A program made the translations under genes and the position numbers. A DNA stretch of 36,972 nucleotides from the NCBI GenBank assembly GCA_019749805.1, contig JAIEPH010000070.1, positions 1 to 36,972 of the forward strand, written 5' to 3'. The notes beneath the pieces were generated by a model that worked only from the letters and a program-made list of their open reading frames with translations, ran no database searches and was not told the DNA's origin. Positions 1-7,044 of this stretch are shown here, one piece after another (within the stretch, counting starts at the first letter, position 1; every line of letters starts with the position of its first letter). This DNA is from Mycobacteriaceae bacterium. GTDB taxonomy: Bacteria; Actinomycetota; Actinomycetes; Mycobacteriales; Mycobacteriaceae.

Positions 1-204
1 GCCCATCTCCTTGGCCGTCGTCTCGGCCTGCCACCGTGCCAGCAGGCGATGACTCTGGGCAGGCAACTGACACGACAGCGTCTCCAGCTCATCCAACACA
101 CCCACCAATTCACCGGCGGTCAGCGCATCAATCGGTAGCACGGCCAGCTGATCGAGCGCGGCGCGCATCGCCGCCACCGCCGCCTGCACCGCCTCCGCAC
201 CCAT
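1..204 (-). CDS. DUF222/HNH endonuclease-type (13E12 family) protein, N-terminal fragment
   Basis: The frame is open from an ATG at 204 to the left edge (68 codons) and is cut by the window. The peptide starts MGAEAVQAAVAAMRAALDQL and continues with an LVGVLDELETLSCQLPAQ stretch. This helical pattern is typical of the N-terminus of mycobacterial DUF222 proteins (13E12 repeat family), which usually carry a C-terminal HNH nuclease motif; that part lies outside the window. There is no ribosome binding site, and a TANNNT -10 element ends 6 nt before the ATG, so the mRNA is probably leaderless. A perfect SOS box covers that element, and 13E12-family genes are known LexA targets in M. tuberculosis. 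The family call rests on pattern recognition of 68 residues only. Confidence 0.7.
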   Translation of the reverse strand, partial: MGAEAVQAAVAAMRAALDQLAVLPIDALTAGELVGVLDELETLSCQLPAQSHRLLARWQAETTAKEMG

Positions 205-207
205 GAC

Positions 208-223
208 TCGAACATATGTTCGA
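208..223 (-). promoter_or_regulatory. LexA SOS box overlapping a leaderless -10 element
   Basis: TCGAACATATGTTCGA is a perfect palindrome and an exact match to the mycobacterial SOS box TCGAAC-N4-GTTCGA. On the minus strand the hexamer TATGTT (positions 216-211) sits at -12 to -7 relative to the A of the ATG at 204 and fits TANNNT. LexA bound here would cover the -10 element directly. The motif consensus is established; the promoter assignment is inferred. Confidence 0.85.
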
Positions 224-296
224 AGTCTAAGAACACTCTAGAAAGGATCTCAAGAGATCTCTAAGAAACCTGAAGCGTTGTCATGCAATCGAATTC

Positions 297-325
297 GAGC
301 GACATTGTCGCTCAATTGTCGCTCA
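297..325 (-). repeat. 11-bp tandem duplication with inverted repeat at the end of the transporter operon
   Basis: ATTGTCGCTCA occurs twice back to back (304-314 and 315-325), and the second copy contains the stop codon of the DUF4032 gene. An upstream arm GAGCGACA (297-304) is complementary to TGTCGCTC in either copy (306-313 or 317-324), so a stem with a 12-nt loop can form just after the stop. There is no U-tract. A weak terminator is possible but unproven. Confidence 0.4.
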
Positions 326-1582
326 GTCATCGTCGATCGCCAACACCTCGAACGGCTCCGTCGGCGTCTCGGCGACCGCCACCTTCGCCGCCGAGTCAGT
401 GGGGATCACGTCCCCATGGAGCGCGGCGAGCGCCGCGTTGGTGCCGACATCGTGACCCGCCTGCTCGCTCAGCAACCAGCGGACTTCGAGCAGATCGCAG
501 TAGGCCTGGATCGGTGCGCCCTTGTTGCCGACGACGTCGTGGGCCAGGCGCTCGTACGGGGTCAACACTTCGATCACCCACAACCTTGCCGCGGTGCGCT
601 CGTCGACGTCGTGGCCCTGTTCCCGGCACAACTGCGCCTGATACGCGAGCAGATCACCAAGCAGTATCTGGGCCTGTCCCTCGCCCACATCGAGTCCCGT
701 GAGCTCCTGCAGACGCTGCGCATGGTAGCGCCGATCACCCACGGCGACACGGAGTTTGAGCTTGCCCGCCTCGATCGGCTGCAGCGACACTTCGTCGACC
801 GCGAAGCCGAGGTCGTTGAGTTTCCGCACCGTCCCCTCGACGCGGTAGCGATCGGTGAACCCGAAGACGGGCTCGGCGTGCAATGCGTCCCACAGCATGA
901 CGTAGCGAGCCCTGGTGTCCTGAACCTCGGAGATCAGCACGTCCTGCAGGGCCGTCTGTCCAAGCCGCTCGGCAAGGTCGACCATTCCCATCGCGACGTT
1001 CTCGACCATGATGTCGAGGTCGTGCTCGCGTTGCCCCCGACTCAAACTCGGGTGTACTTCCGAGGTTTCAGCGTCGACCAGCCACGCCTGCAGCAGCTGC
1101 CCGTCGCGGGAGAACAATGTGTTCGCCAGCGAGCAGTCACCCCAGAACACACCGTGCCGGTGCAGTTCCACTAGAAGACCAGCCATTCCGTCCAGCAGCC
1201 GCGCGCGGTGTTTCGGTTGGTCCGGCGGCAGCCGCATGAACAGCCGGCGATATTGCCAAGATCCTTCGAGGTAGCGGGTGACCAGGATCGCGGTGTCGAA
1301 TTCCGGCTGCAGCACCACACCGGCGGGACGCACCGCGGGCAGGCCCATCTCCTCGAGCCGCCGCAGGACGTCGTACTCCTTGGCCGCGACCCTCGGCGGC
1401 ATTTCCTTGACTGCCCACAGCGCACCATCGGCGTCGACGAACTTCACCAAGTGACGGCTGGGCCCCACCGCGATGTCGCGCAACGGAACATCGGGAACCG
1501 TCCAGTCGAGGAGTGGCTGGTCCCACGGGAGCCCCAGCAGACCGGGAGTCGGTGTCCGGAGCCGGAAGTCCGGCGCGCGCAT
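323..1582 (-). CDS. DUF4032 protein with kinase-like (LPS/aminoglycoside kinase) fold
   Basis: This 419-residue soluble protein has the sequence marks of a small-molecule or lipopolysaccharide-type kinase fold. They are an AVKE lysine near residue 59 with a following Glu at 69, a catalytic-loop motif HGVFWGDCSLAN (Asp149, Asn154), and LVDAE (Asp170) in the place of the DFG metal-binding Asp. The C-terminal part after about residue 200 is the region characteristic of DUF4032 proteins. The ATG lies 1 nt after the stop of the ATPase gene, so it is the last gene of the regulator-transporter operon. The substrate is unknown: it may phosphorylate an imported polyol or a protein. The fold-level call is fairly firm; the activity is inferred. 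Confidence 0.8.
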   Translation of the reverse strand: MRAPDFRLRTPTPGLLGLPWDQPLLDWTVPDVPLRDIAVGPSRHLVKFVDADGALWAVKEMPPRVAAKEYDVLRRLEEMGLPAVRPAGVVLQPEFDTAILVTRYLEGSWQYRRLFMRLPPDQPKHRARLLDGMAGLLVELHRHGVFWGDCSLANTLFSRDGQLLQAWLVDAETSEVHPSLSRGQREHDLDIMVENVAMGMVDLAERLGQTALQDVLISEVQDTRARYVMLWDALHAEPVFGFTDRYRVEGTVRKLNDLGFAVDEVSLQPIEAGKLKLRVAVGDRRYHAQRLQELTGLDVGEGQAQILLGDLLAYQAQLCREQGHDVDERTAARLWVIEVLTPYERLAHDVVGNKGAPIQAYCDLLEVRWLLSEQAGHDVGTNAALAALHGDVIPTDSAAKVAVAETPTEPFEVLAIDDD

Positions 1583-1583
1583 G

Positions 1584-2663
1584 CTAATTCAGGCGCTCAC
1601 CCGACTCGGGGTGAAACAGATGCACCGCGCCTTCGGGGTTTTTACGCAGTCGCACGGTGTCGGCCAGCCTGGGCGCCGTGCGCGGGTTGCACCGCGCGAC
1701 CAGTTCCACGCCCGAACCAGCGTGCGTATACACATACGCCTCACTGCCGAGATCCTCTACTAGGTCGACCACGACCTCGACGCCGTCGGACTCGGAGATC
1801 TCGAGCTGCTCGGGCCGAATACCGAAGGTGACCTCTGATAGGCCCGCGTCGCTCACCTTGGTCAGATCATCACGCTCGAGTTCCAGCACCGATTCACCGA
1901 TCTTGACGCCTTCGGGCGCGACGGGCAGCGTCACGAGGTTCATCGCGGGGGAACCGATGAAGCCTGCCACGAAGGCGTTGGCCGGCCGGTCATACAGCTC
2001 GTTCGGCGAGGCGAACTGCTGCAGCTTGCCGAACCGCAGAACGGCCACCCGGTCGCCCATCGTCATCGCCTCGACCTGATCGTGCGTGACGTAGACGGTG
2101 GTGGTGCCCAGACGCCTTTGCAGCGCGGCGATCTGGGTGCGCGTCTGCACCCGGAGTTTGGCGTCGAGATTCGATAGTGGCTCGTCCATGCAAAAGACCT
2201 GTGGCTCACGCACGATCGCGCGGCCCATCGCGACGCGCTGCCGCTGACCGCCGGACAGCTTGGCCGGTTTGCGGTCCAGGAACTCGGTCAGATCCAGGAT
2301 CTTCGCCGCTTCCTCGACCTTCTTGCGACGCTCCTCGGCGGACACGCCGCGCAGCTTCAGCGCGAAACCCATGTTCTCGGCGACGGTCTTGTTCGGGTAC
2401 AGCGCGTAGTTCTGGAACACCATCGCGATGTCGCGGTCCTTGGACGGCACGCCGACCATGTTCTTGCCGCCGATCTCGATGGCGCCCTCGTCGATGTCCT
2501 CGAGACCGGCCAACATGCGCAGCGCCGTGCTCTTGCCCGACCCGGACGGACCCACCAGCACGACGAACTCGCCATCCTGGATATCGAGACTGAGCGAGTC
2601 GACCGCGAGCTTGTCGGATCCCTCGTAGATGCAGGTCGCGTTCTTGTAAGTGATTGAGGCCAT
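1584..2663 (-). CDS. Sugar ABC transporter ATP-binding protein (MsmK/UgpC/SugC type)
   Basis: This 359-residue ATPase energises the importer formed with the two permeases upstream. Walker A GPSGSGKST is at about 38-46, Q-loop FQNYALYPNKTV at about 83-93, signature LSGGQRQR at 136-143, Walker B VFCMDEP at about 156-162, and the switch His is in VTHDQVEAMT. The C-terminal third is the regulatory OB/TOBE region found in the MalK/UgpC class. An in-frame ATG exists 39 nt upstream, but the ATG at 2663 is preceded by AGGAGA at proper spacing and starts the usual MASITYKNAT N-terminus, so I use it. It begins 10 nt after the MalG-type permease stop. Confidence 0.95.
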   Translation of the reverse strand: MASITYKNATCIYEGSDKLAVDSLSLDIQDGEFVVLVGPSGSGKSTALRMLAGLEDIDEGAIEIGGKNMVGVPSKDRDIAMVFQNYALYPNKTVAENMGFALKLRGVSAEERRKKVEEAAKILDLTEFLDRKPAKLSGGQRQRVAMGRAIVREPQVFCMDEPLSNLDAKLRVQTRTQIAALQRRLGTTTVYVTHDQVEAMTMGDRVAVLRFGKLQQFASPNELYDRPANAFVAGFIGSPAMNLVTLPVAPEGVKIGESVLELERDDLTKVSDAGLSEVTFGIRPEQLEISESDGVEVVVDLVEDLGSEAYVYTHAGSGVELVARCNPRTAPRLADTVRLRKNPEGAVHLFHPESGERLN

Positions 2664-2673
2664 TGAAATTCTC

Positions 2674-3573
2674 CTATTTGATTGCGCCGAAGGAAAGACC
2701 ACGAACGAGCTTGTTCTGTGCGAACCACCCGCACAGGATCACCGGAAGAGCGGCCATGGTTGCGGCCGCCGACAGCACGGCCCAGTACTGCCCCTCACCG
2801 GCGATGAATCCGACGAGGTACACCGGCATGGTCTGAGCATTGACCGCGGTCAGGTTGACCGCGAAGAAGAACTCGTTCCAGGCGAAGATGACGCAGATCA
2901 AAGCGGTCGCCGCGATTCCGGGTGAGACCAACGGCAGGATCACCTCGCGCACCGACCGCCACAGGCTGGCGCCGTCGAGGCTGGCAGCCTCGAGCAATTC
3001 GCCCGGGACCTCGAGAAAGAACGACCTCATCATCCACACGGCGATCGGGAGGTTCATCGCGGTGTAGAGGATCACCAAGGCCCAGATGTTATCGAGCAGT
3101 CCGATATTCGACACGATCACGTACAGCGGAAGGATCACGGCGACGATCGGCAGCATCTTCGTGCTCATGAAGAAGAACAAGGCATCCTGCGTCTTGCGTA
3201 CCGGCCGCAGAGACAGCGCGAACGCCGCAGGCACGCCGAGTAGCAACACCAGAATCGTCGAAATACCGGTGGCCCAAATCGAGTTCAGCATCGCGGGCCC
3301 AATGCCTTGGTCGAAAACCTTCCCGTACTGATCGAGCGTCGGGGTAAAGAACAGCGTCGGGGGGCTGGTCGCCGCGTCAGCCTCCTGCTTGAAGGACGTC
3401 AGCACCATCCAGAACACGGGGAAGAAGAACCCAAGTCCAACCAGCCAGGCCACCGCTCCCCAGGCATCGAACTTCCGGGACTTCTTCTTCGGTGCGACCG
3501 CCGAATCTTCCACCGCGGTGGCCGTTTCCGTCGTTGTCGTCATCGTTGATTGGTTCTTCGCGCGAGCGCTCAT
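2674..3573 (-). CDS. Carbohydrate ABC transporter permease, MalG type
   Basis: This inner-membrane permease of 299 residues has six predicted transmembrane stretches after a charged N-terminal tail of about 35 residues (KKKSRKFDAWG). The cytoplasmic coupling (EAA) loop reads EAASLDGASLWRSVREVILP. With its MalF-type partner it forms the translocation path of a polyol or sugar importer (CUT1 family). The start codon overlaps the upstream permease stop as ATGA (3573-3575), indicating translational coupling. The substrate cannot be read from this protein; the divergent dehydrogenase genes suggest a hexitol or pentitol. Confidence 0.93.
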   Translation of the reverse strand: MSARAKNQSTMTTTTETATAVEDSAVAPKKKSRKFDAWGAVAWLVGLGFFFPVFWMVLTSFKQEADAATSPPTLFFTPTLDQYGKVFDQGIGPAMLNSIWATGISTILVLLLGVPAAFALSLRPVRKTQDALFFFMSTKMLPIVAVILPLYVIVSNIGLLDNIWALVILYTAMNLPIAVWMMRSFFLEVPGELLEAASLDGASLWRSVREVILPLVSPGIAATALICVIFAWNEFFFAVNLTAVNAQTMPVYLVGFIAGEGQYWAVLSAAATMAALPVILCGWFAQNKLVRGLSFGAIK

Positions 3574-4559
3574 CAGGCTGCCTCTTCCTTGCCGGAGAAT
3601 GATTTGAAGATCAACCGAAGCGCGAAGCTGGCGATGATCATCGTGAAGATGACCACCACCACGCCCATGGCCGCCGCCTGGCCCATGTCGAAGCCGAGGA
3701 AGGCGCGTTGATAGATGTAGAACGGCAGGTTCGAGCTCGCGATACCCGGCCCGCCCTGCGTCATCATGTAGATGGCGTCGAAGGTGTTCACCAGATAGAT
3801 CGCCCCGAGCACAACGCCGAGTTCGATGAAGCGTCGGAGGTGGGGCAGCGTCAACTCACGGAAGAGTTGGAACGCGCCCGCACCGTCGACTCGACCGGCC
3901 TCCAGGATGTCGCGAGGCATCGACTGGAGGCCGGCGAGGATCAGCAGCATCATGAACGGTGTCCATTGCCAGATCAGTTCGACCATCACCATGGTGAGGG
4001 GGAACTGACCGATCCAATCCACCGGACCGAGGCCGACCAGTGACAGCACCCAGTTGAGGATGCCGTTCGTCGGGTCGAGAATTGTCGTCTTCCAGATCAG
4101 CGCCGCCGCAACGGGTGTGACGAGAAACGGCGTGATCAGCAGCGTCCGGACAACGCCCCGCCCCAGGAACGCGCGGTCCAGCAGCAAAGCAAGTAGCAGG
4201 CCGAGGAACGCGGAGATCAGCACGACACCGACGATGAGGATGATGGTGTTGAGGCCGACCCGCCAGAACTGACTGTCCTTGGCAACGGCGATGTAGTTGC
4301 TCAGGCCGACGAATTGGCGCGAGCCCGGGCGCACGAGATTCCACGACAGCGTCGAGTAGTACAGCGTGAACAGGAATGGGATCTGCGTGACGACGATCAT
4401 GAAGATCAGCGCGGGCAACAGCGGGCCACGCCTGCGCCAGCCTTCGGCGCGACTCACCCCGGCGCCCTGGGCCTCCCGGATCTTGCGGACCCGTTCGGCC
4501 ACGGCGCCCTGACTGGCATCAGCCTCAGGGCCGGCGGTCAACGACGTTGAAGTCATCAT
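3573..4559 (-). CDS. Carbohydrate ABC transporter permease, MalF type
   Basis: This is a 328-residue inner-membrane permease. A soluble N-terminus of about 45 residues is followed by transmembrane segments beginning LLPALIFMIVVTQIPFLF. The EAA loop is EAGRVDGAGAFQLFRELTLP. The start is ATGATG, with the first ATG overlapping the TGA of the binding-protein gene (ATGA at 4559-4556). Membership of the CUT1 sugar/polyol importer family is clear from sequence and from the gene order binding protein, MalF, MalG, ATPase. Confidence 0.93.
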   Translation of the reverse strand: MMTSTSLTAGPEADASQGAVAERVRKIREAQGAGVSRAEGWRRRGPLLPALIFMIVVTQIPFLFTLYYSTLSWNLVRPGSRQFVGLSNYIAVAKDSQFWRVGLNTIILIVGVVLISAFLGLLLALLLDRAFLGRGVVRTLLITPFLVTPVAAALIWKTTILDPTNGILNWVLSLVGLGPVDWIGQFPLTMVMVELIWQWTPFMMLLILAGLQSMPRDILEAGRVDGAGAFQLFRELTLPHLRRFIELGVVLGAIYLVNTFDAIYMMTQGGPGIASSNLPFYIYQRAFLGFDMGQAAAMGVVVVIFTMIIASFALRLIFKSFSGKEEAA

Positions 4560-5920
4560 TTCTCCTGGTATGTCCGGCCGACGACCTCGGCGTATTCCTG
4601 TGCTTGAGAGAGCGCGTCATCCACCGACTTCTGCCCGGCGATCGCGGCGCTGATCTGCTGGCTGACCCGCGTCCCGAGATCCTGGAATTCCGGAATCCCG
4701 ACGAACTGCACGCCGGTGTACGGAACCGGTTGCACCGTGGGTTTGTTCGGGGTCGCGTTCTCGATCGACCGAAGGGTCAGCGGTCCGTATGACTTTGAGA
4801 TCGCCTCGTACTCCGGCAGATCGGTGTAGGTCGAGGTGCGGCTACCGGGTGGGACCCGGGCCCACCCCAGCTTCTCGCCAACCAGCTTCATGTAATCCTT
4901 GCTCGTCATCCATGAGATGAACTTCCAAGCGCCCTCAGGGTTCTTGGCGTGCTTCGGGATTGCCAGCGCCCACGTATACAGCCACCCCGAGTCCGGCTTC
5001 TCGACTATCGGCGCGGGCAGGTAGCCGATCTTGCCGACGAGTTCCGGGTACGTCTTGGGATCCTCCAGCACCGACACGGCCGACGTCGCGTCGTACCACA
5101 TGGCCGTCTGGCCCTGACCGAACAGGTTGGCGCACTCCTGGAATCCGGTCGATGAGGCCCCGAGTTCGCCGGCCTCGTTGATGAGGTCGACGTAGAAGTT
5201 GACGGCCTTGCTCACCTCCGGGCTGTTGAGTTGAGCGTTCCACTGCTCGTCGAACCACCGGCCACCGAACGTGTTGATCACGGTGTCCAGTGGTGCCAGC
5301 ACCTCTCCCCAACCCGGCTTGCCGCGCAGACAGATCCCCGCCCGGTCGTCGGTCTTCAACTTTCTCGCCCAGTCGGCGACCTCTTGCCATTGCGGCTGGT
5401 AGTTCGGGTCCTGGTTGACTTGGATACCAGCTTGCTCGAAGAGGTCCTTGCGGTACATCAGGAACGACGATTCGCCGTAGAACGGAACGGCATACATGTT
5501 GCCCTCGTAGGACAGTGATTCCCGCAGCGACGGAATGAAGTCGTTCTGGTCGTACCCCGGCGTGTTCTCTGCGAACTCCGAAAGGTTCATCAGCCAGCCG
5601 TCTTTGGCCCACTGGGGCGTTTCGAAGTTGCTGATCATCACGACGTCGAACTCGCTGCCGCCCATCGCCGTGGACATCGTGATCTTGGCGCGCGCCTGGT
5701 TCTCCGACAGCGTGATGAATTTCAGCTTCGTGCCGGGATTGTCCCTCTCGAACTCCGCCGACAACTTCTGCGCATCGGTCATCTGCGAGTTGGACACCAG
5801 CGCAATCGTCACCTGGTTGTCGGAGGCCCCGAGGCTGCCGGCGCCGGAACAGCCGACCGCCGTCATCGTCAACCCTGCCACGGCGGTCAATGCGGCCCAT
5901 CGCTTGAGCGCTTTCACCAT
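4556..5920 (-). CDS. Polyol/sugar ABC transporter substrate-binding lipoprotein
   Basis: This extracytoplasmic binding protein of 454 residues is of solute-binding family 1. The N-terminus is a lipoprotein signal (positive MVKALKRW, hydrophobic stretch, then TAVGC with lipidated Cys24; the -3 position is Ala instead of the commoner Leu). The mature part has the SBP pattern FDVVMISNFETPQWAKDGWL near residue 100 and FISWMTS near the C-terminus, as in sorbitol/mannitol-type binding proteins. An in-frame start 60 nt upstream would extend into the regulator, but ATG 5920 has AAAGGTGA upstream and begins a proper signal peptide. It is 19 nt from the regulator stop, in the same operon. Confidence 0.92.
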   Translation of the reverse strand: MVKALKRWAALTAVAGLTMTAVGCSGAGSLGASDNQVTIALVSNSQMTDAQKLSAEFERDNPGTKLKFITLSENQARAKITMSTAMGGSEFDVVMISNFETPQWAKDGWLMNLSEFAENTPGYDQNDFIPSLRESLSYEGNMYAVPFYGESSFLMYRKDLFEQAGIQVNQDPNYQPQWQEVADWARKLKTDDRAGICLRGKPGWGEVLAPLDTVINTFGGRWFDEQWNAQLNSPEVSKAVNFYVDLINEAGELGASSTGFQECANLFGQGQTAMWYDATSAVSVLEDPKTYPELVGKIGYLPAPIVEKPDSGWLYTWALAIPKHAKNPEGAWKFISWMTSKDYMKLVGEKLGWARVPPGSRTSTYTDLPEYEAISKSYGPLTLRSIENATPNKPTVQPVPYTGVQFVGIPEFQDLGTRVSQQISAAIAGQKSVDDALSQAQEYAEVVGRTYQEK

Positions 5921-5939
5921 CACTTCACCTTTCGCTGGA

Positions 5940-6962
5940 TCATGCCTGGGCCAGTAGCCAACGCGCACAATCGATGTCACAGACCAGTAGCCTGGCCAGC
6001 TTTCCGCGTAGTGCGCCGAGCGTGGCGGGATATTTGGTGACGCCGCTGGAGATCAGGAGCGTCTTCTGGCAGTGGCGGATGTCCTCGAGTGGAACCGAGA
6101 CCGCGCGCTGCTGCAGTTCGGTGTCCACGGGCACGCCCTCGGCGTCGAAGAAGCGTCCGCCGATCTCACCCACGGCGCCCAGCGAGATCAGCTCGTCGAG
6201 CATGCGGGTGTCCAGATAACTACCTTCGAACAGCGTCGTGGAGGTCGAAACCGCGCCCACGCCGAACACCATGACGTCGGCATGCCTGCCCGCCTCGAGC
6301 GTCCGCGAGATCACCGAGTCGCTGCGCATCGAGGCGACTGTCGAAGGATCAGCATAGAGCGGGGCGGGCAGCCGGATCGCGCTGGCGCGCAACATGTCCG
6401 CGCAACGGCTGAGGATCAGCTCGGTACCGGTCTGGTAGGCCGCGGTGGACATGGCGCCGTCCAGCTGCACCACGGCCCGGCAGCTGGCGACGCCGGGCAG
6501 CAGCCCGGTGGCCACCGCGACCTGTTCTGGGCCCCAGGTGAATCCGAGGACATCCTCCGGCGAGAGCCGGCGCATCAGCAGTGCGGCCGCGACGCGGCCC
6601 ACGCTCGCGTACGCGGCCGGGCGCCCGGGCGATCCGACGTCGACACCGTGTCCGGCCACCACGGCCTCGGTCAGGCCGAAGCAGCGTTCGAGCTCGCGCT
6701 CCTCGTCGGCGTGCAGATTGTCACGCAGATCCGGCGGTACGACGACTTCGATGCGCACCAGGCCTTTGGCCTTTGCCCTGGCCACCAACCGGCCCGCGGT
6801 CGGGCGTGAGACGCCGAGACGGGCCGCGATCTCGGCCTGCGTCAGGCCGTCGAGGTAGTACAGCGTTGCCGCGCGCAGTGCGAGCCGAAGGTCCTCGGGC
6901 GCCCCGGCGCGACTCTGCGCAGCCGGCCTGGCGACCTCGCCGTTCGACGTCGAAGCGGTCAC
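5940..6962 (-). CDS. SorC/DeoR-type sugar-responsive transcriptional regulator
   Basis: The N-terminal helix-turn-helix (LTQAEIAARLGVSRPTAGRL) is followed by a sugar-phosphate-type effector domain containing GFTWGPEQVAVATGLLPG and a later VFGVGAVSTSTT stretch, as in SorC-family regulators. With the GTG start at 6962 the protein has 340 residues. An ATG at 6998 would add 12 residues but has no ribosome binding site and lies inside a perfect palindrome that looks like the operator, so I prefer GTG 6962 (AGGGAAAG upstream, spacing rather long). It is the first gene of the transporter operon and divergent from the polyol dehydrogenases, so it most likely controls both arms and itself. The effector is unknown. 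Confidence 0.88.
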   Translation of the reverse strand: MTASTSNGEVARPAAQSRAGAPEDLRLALRAATLYYLDGLTQAEIAARLGVSRPTAGRLVARAKAKGLVRIEVVVPPDLRDNLHADEERELERCFGLTEAVVAGHGVDVGSPGRPAAYASVGRVAAALLMRRLSPEDVLGFTWGPEQVAVATGLLPGVASCRAVVQLDGAMSTAAYQTGTELILSRCADMLRASAIRLPAPLYADPSTVASMRSDSVISRTLEAGRHADVMVFGVGAVSTSTTLFEGSYLDTRMLDELISLGAVGEIGGRFFDAEGVPVDTELQQRAVSVPLEDIRHCQKTLLISSGVTKYPATLGALRGKLARLLVCDIDCARWLLAQA

Positions 6963-6991
6963 GTAATGCGCCCCACTTTCCCTCAACCGCG

Positions 6992-7005
6992 TGAGCATTT
7001 GCTCA
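6992..7005. promoter_or_regulatory. Candidate SorC-type operator in the divergent polyol promoter
   Basis: TGAGCATTTGCTCA is a perfect 6-2-6 inverted repeat, and a further half-site TGCTCA lies at 7020-7025. It sits between the divergent regulator/transporter operon and the dehydrogenase operon. On the plus strand TAACAT (7032-7037) fits a -10 element whose start point would fall at about 7044, right before the GTG of the dehydrogenase gene. The repeat is directly visible; the assignment to the adjacent regulator is inferred. Confidence 0.65.
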
Positions 7006-7044
7006 GGGGTGCGAGTAGATGCTCATAACGCTAACATGTTGGGT

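Noticed and set aside
278..1174. A 298-codon open frame on the plus strand opposite the DUF4032 gene
   Set aside because: It is the complement of a well-supported kinase-like gene, has Arg/Val-rich low-quality composition and no ribosome binding site. Such antisense frames are common in this high-G+C sequence.
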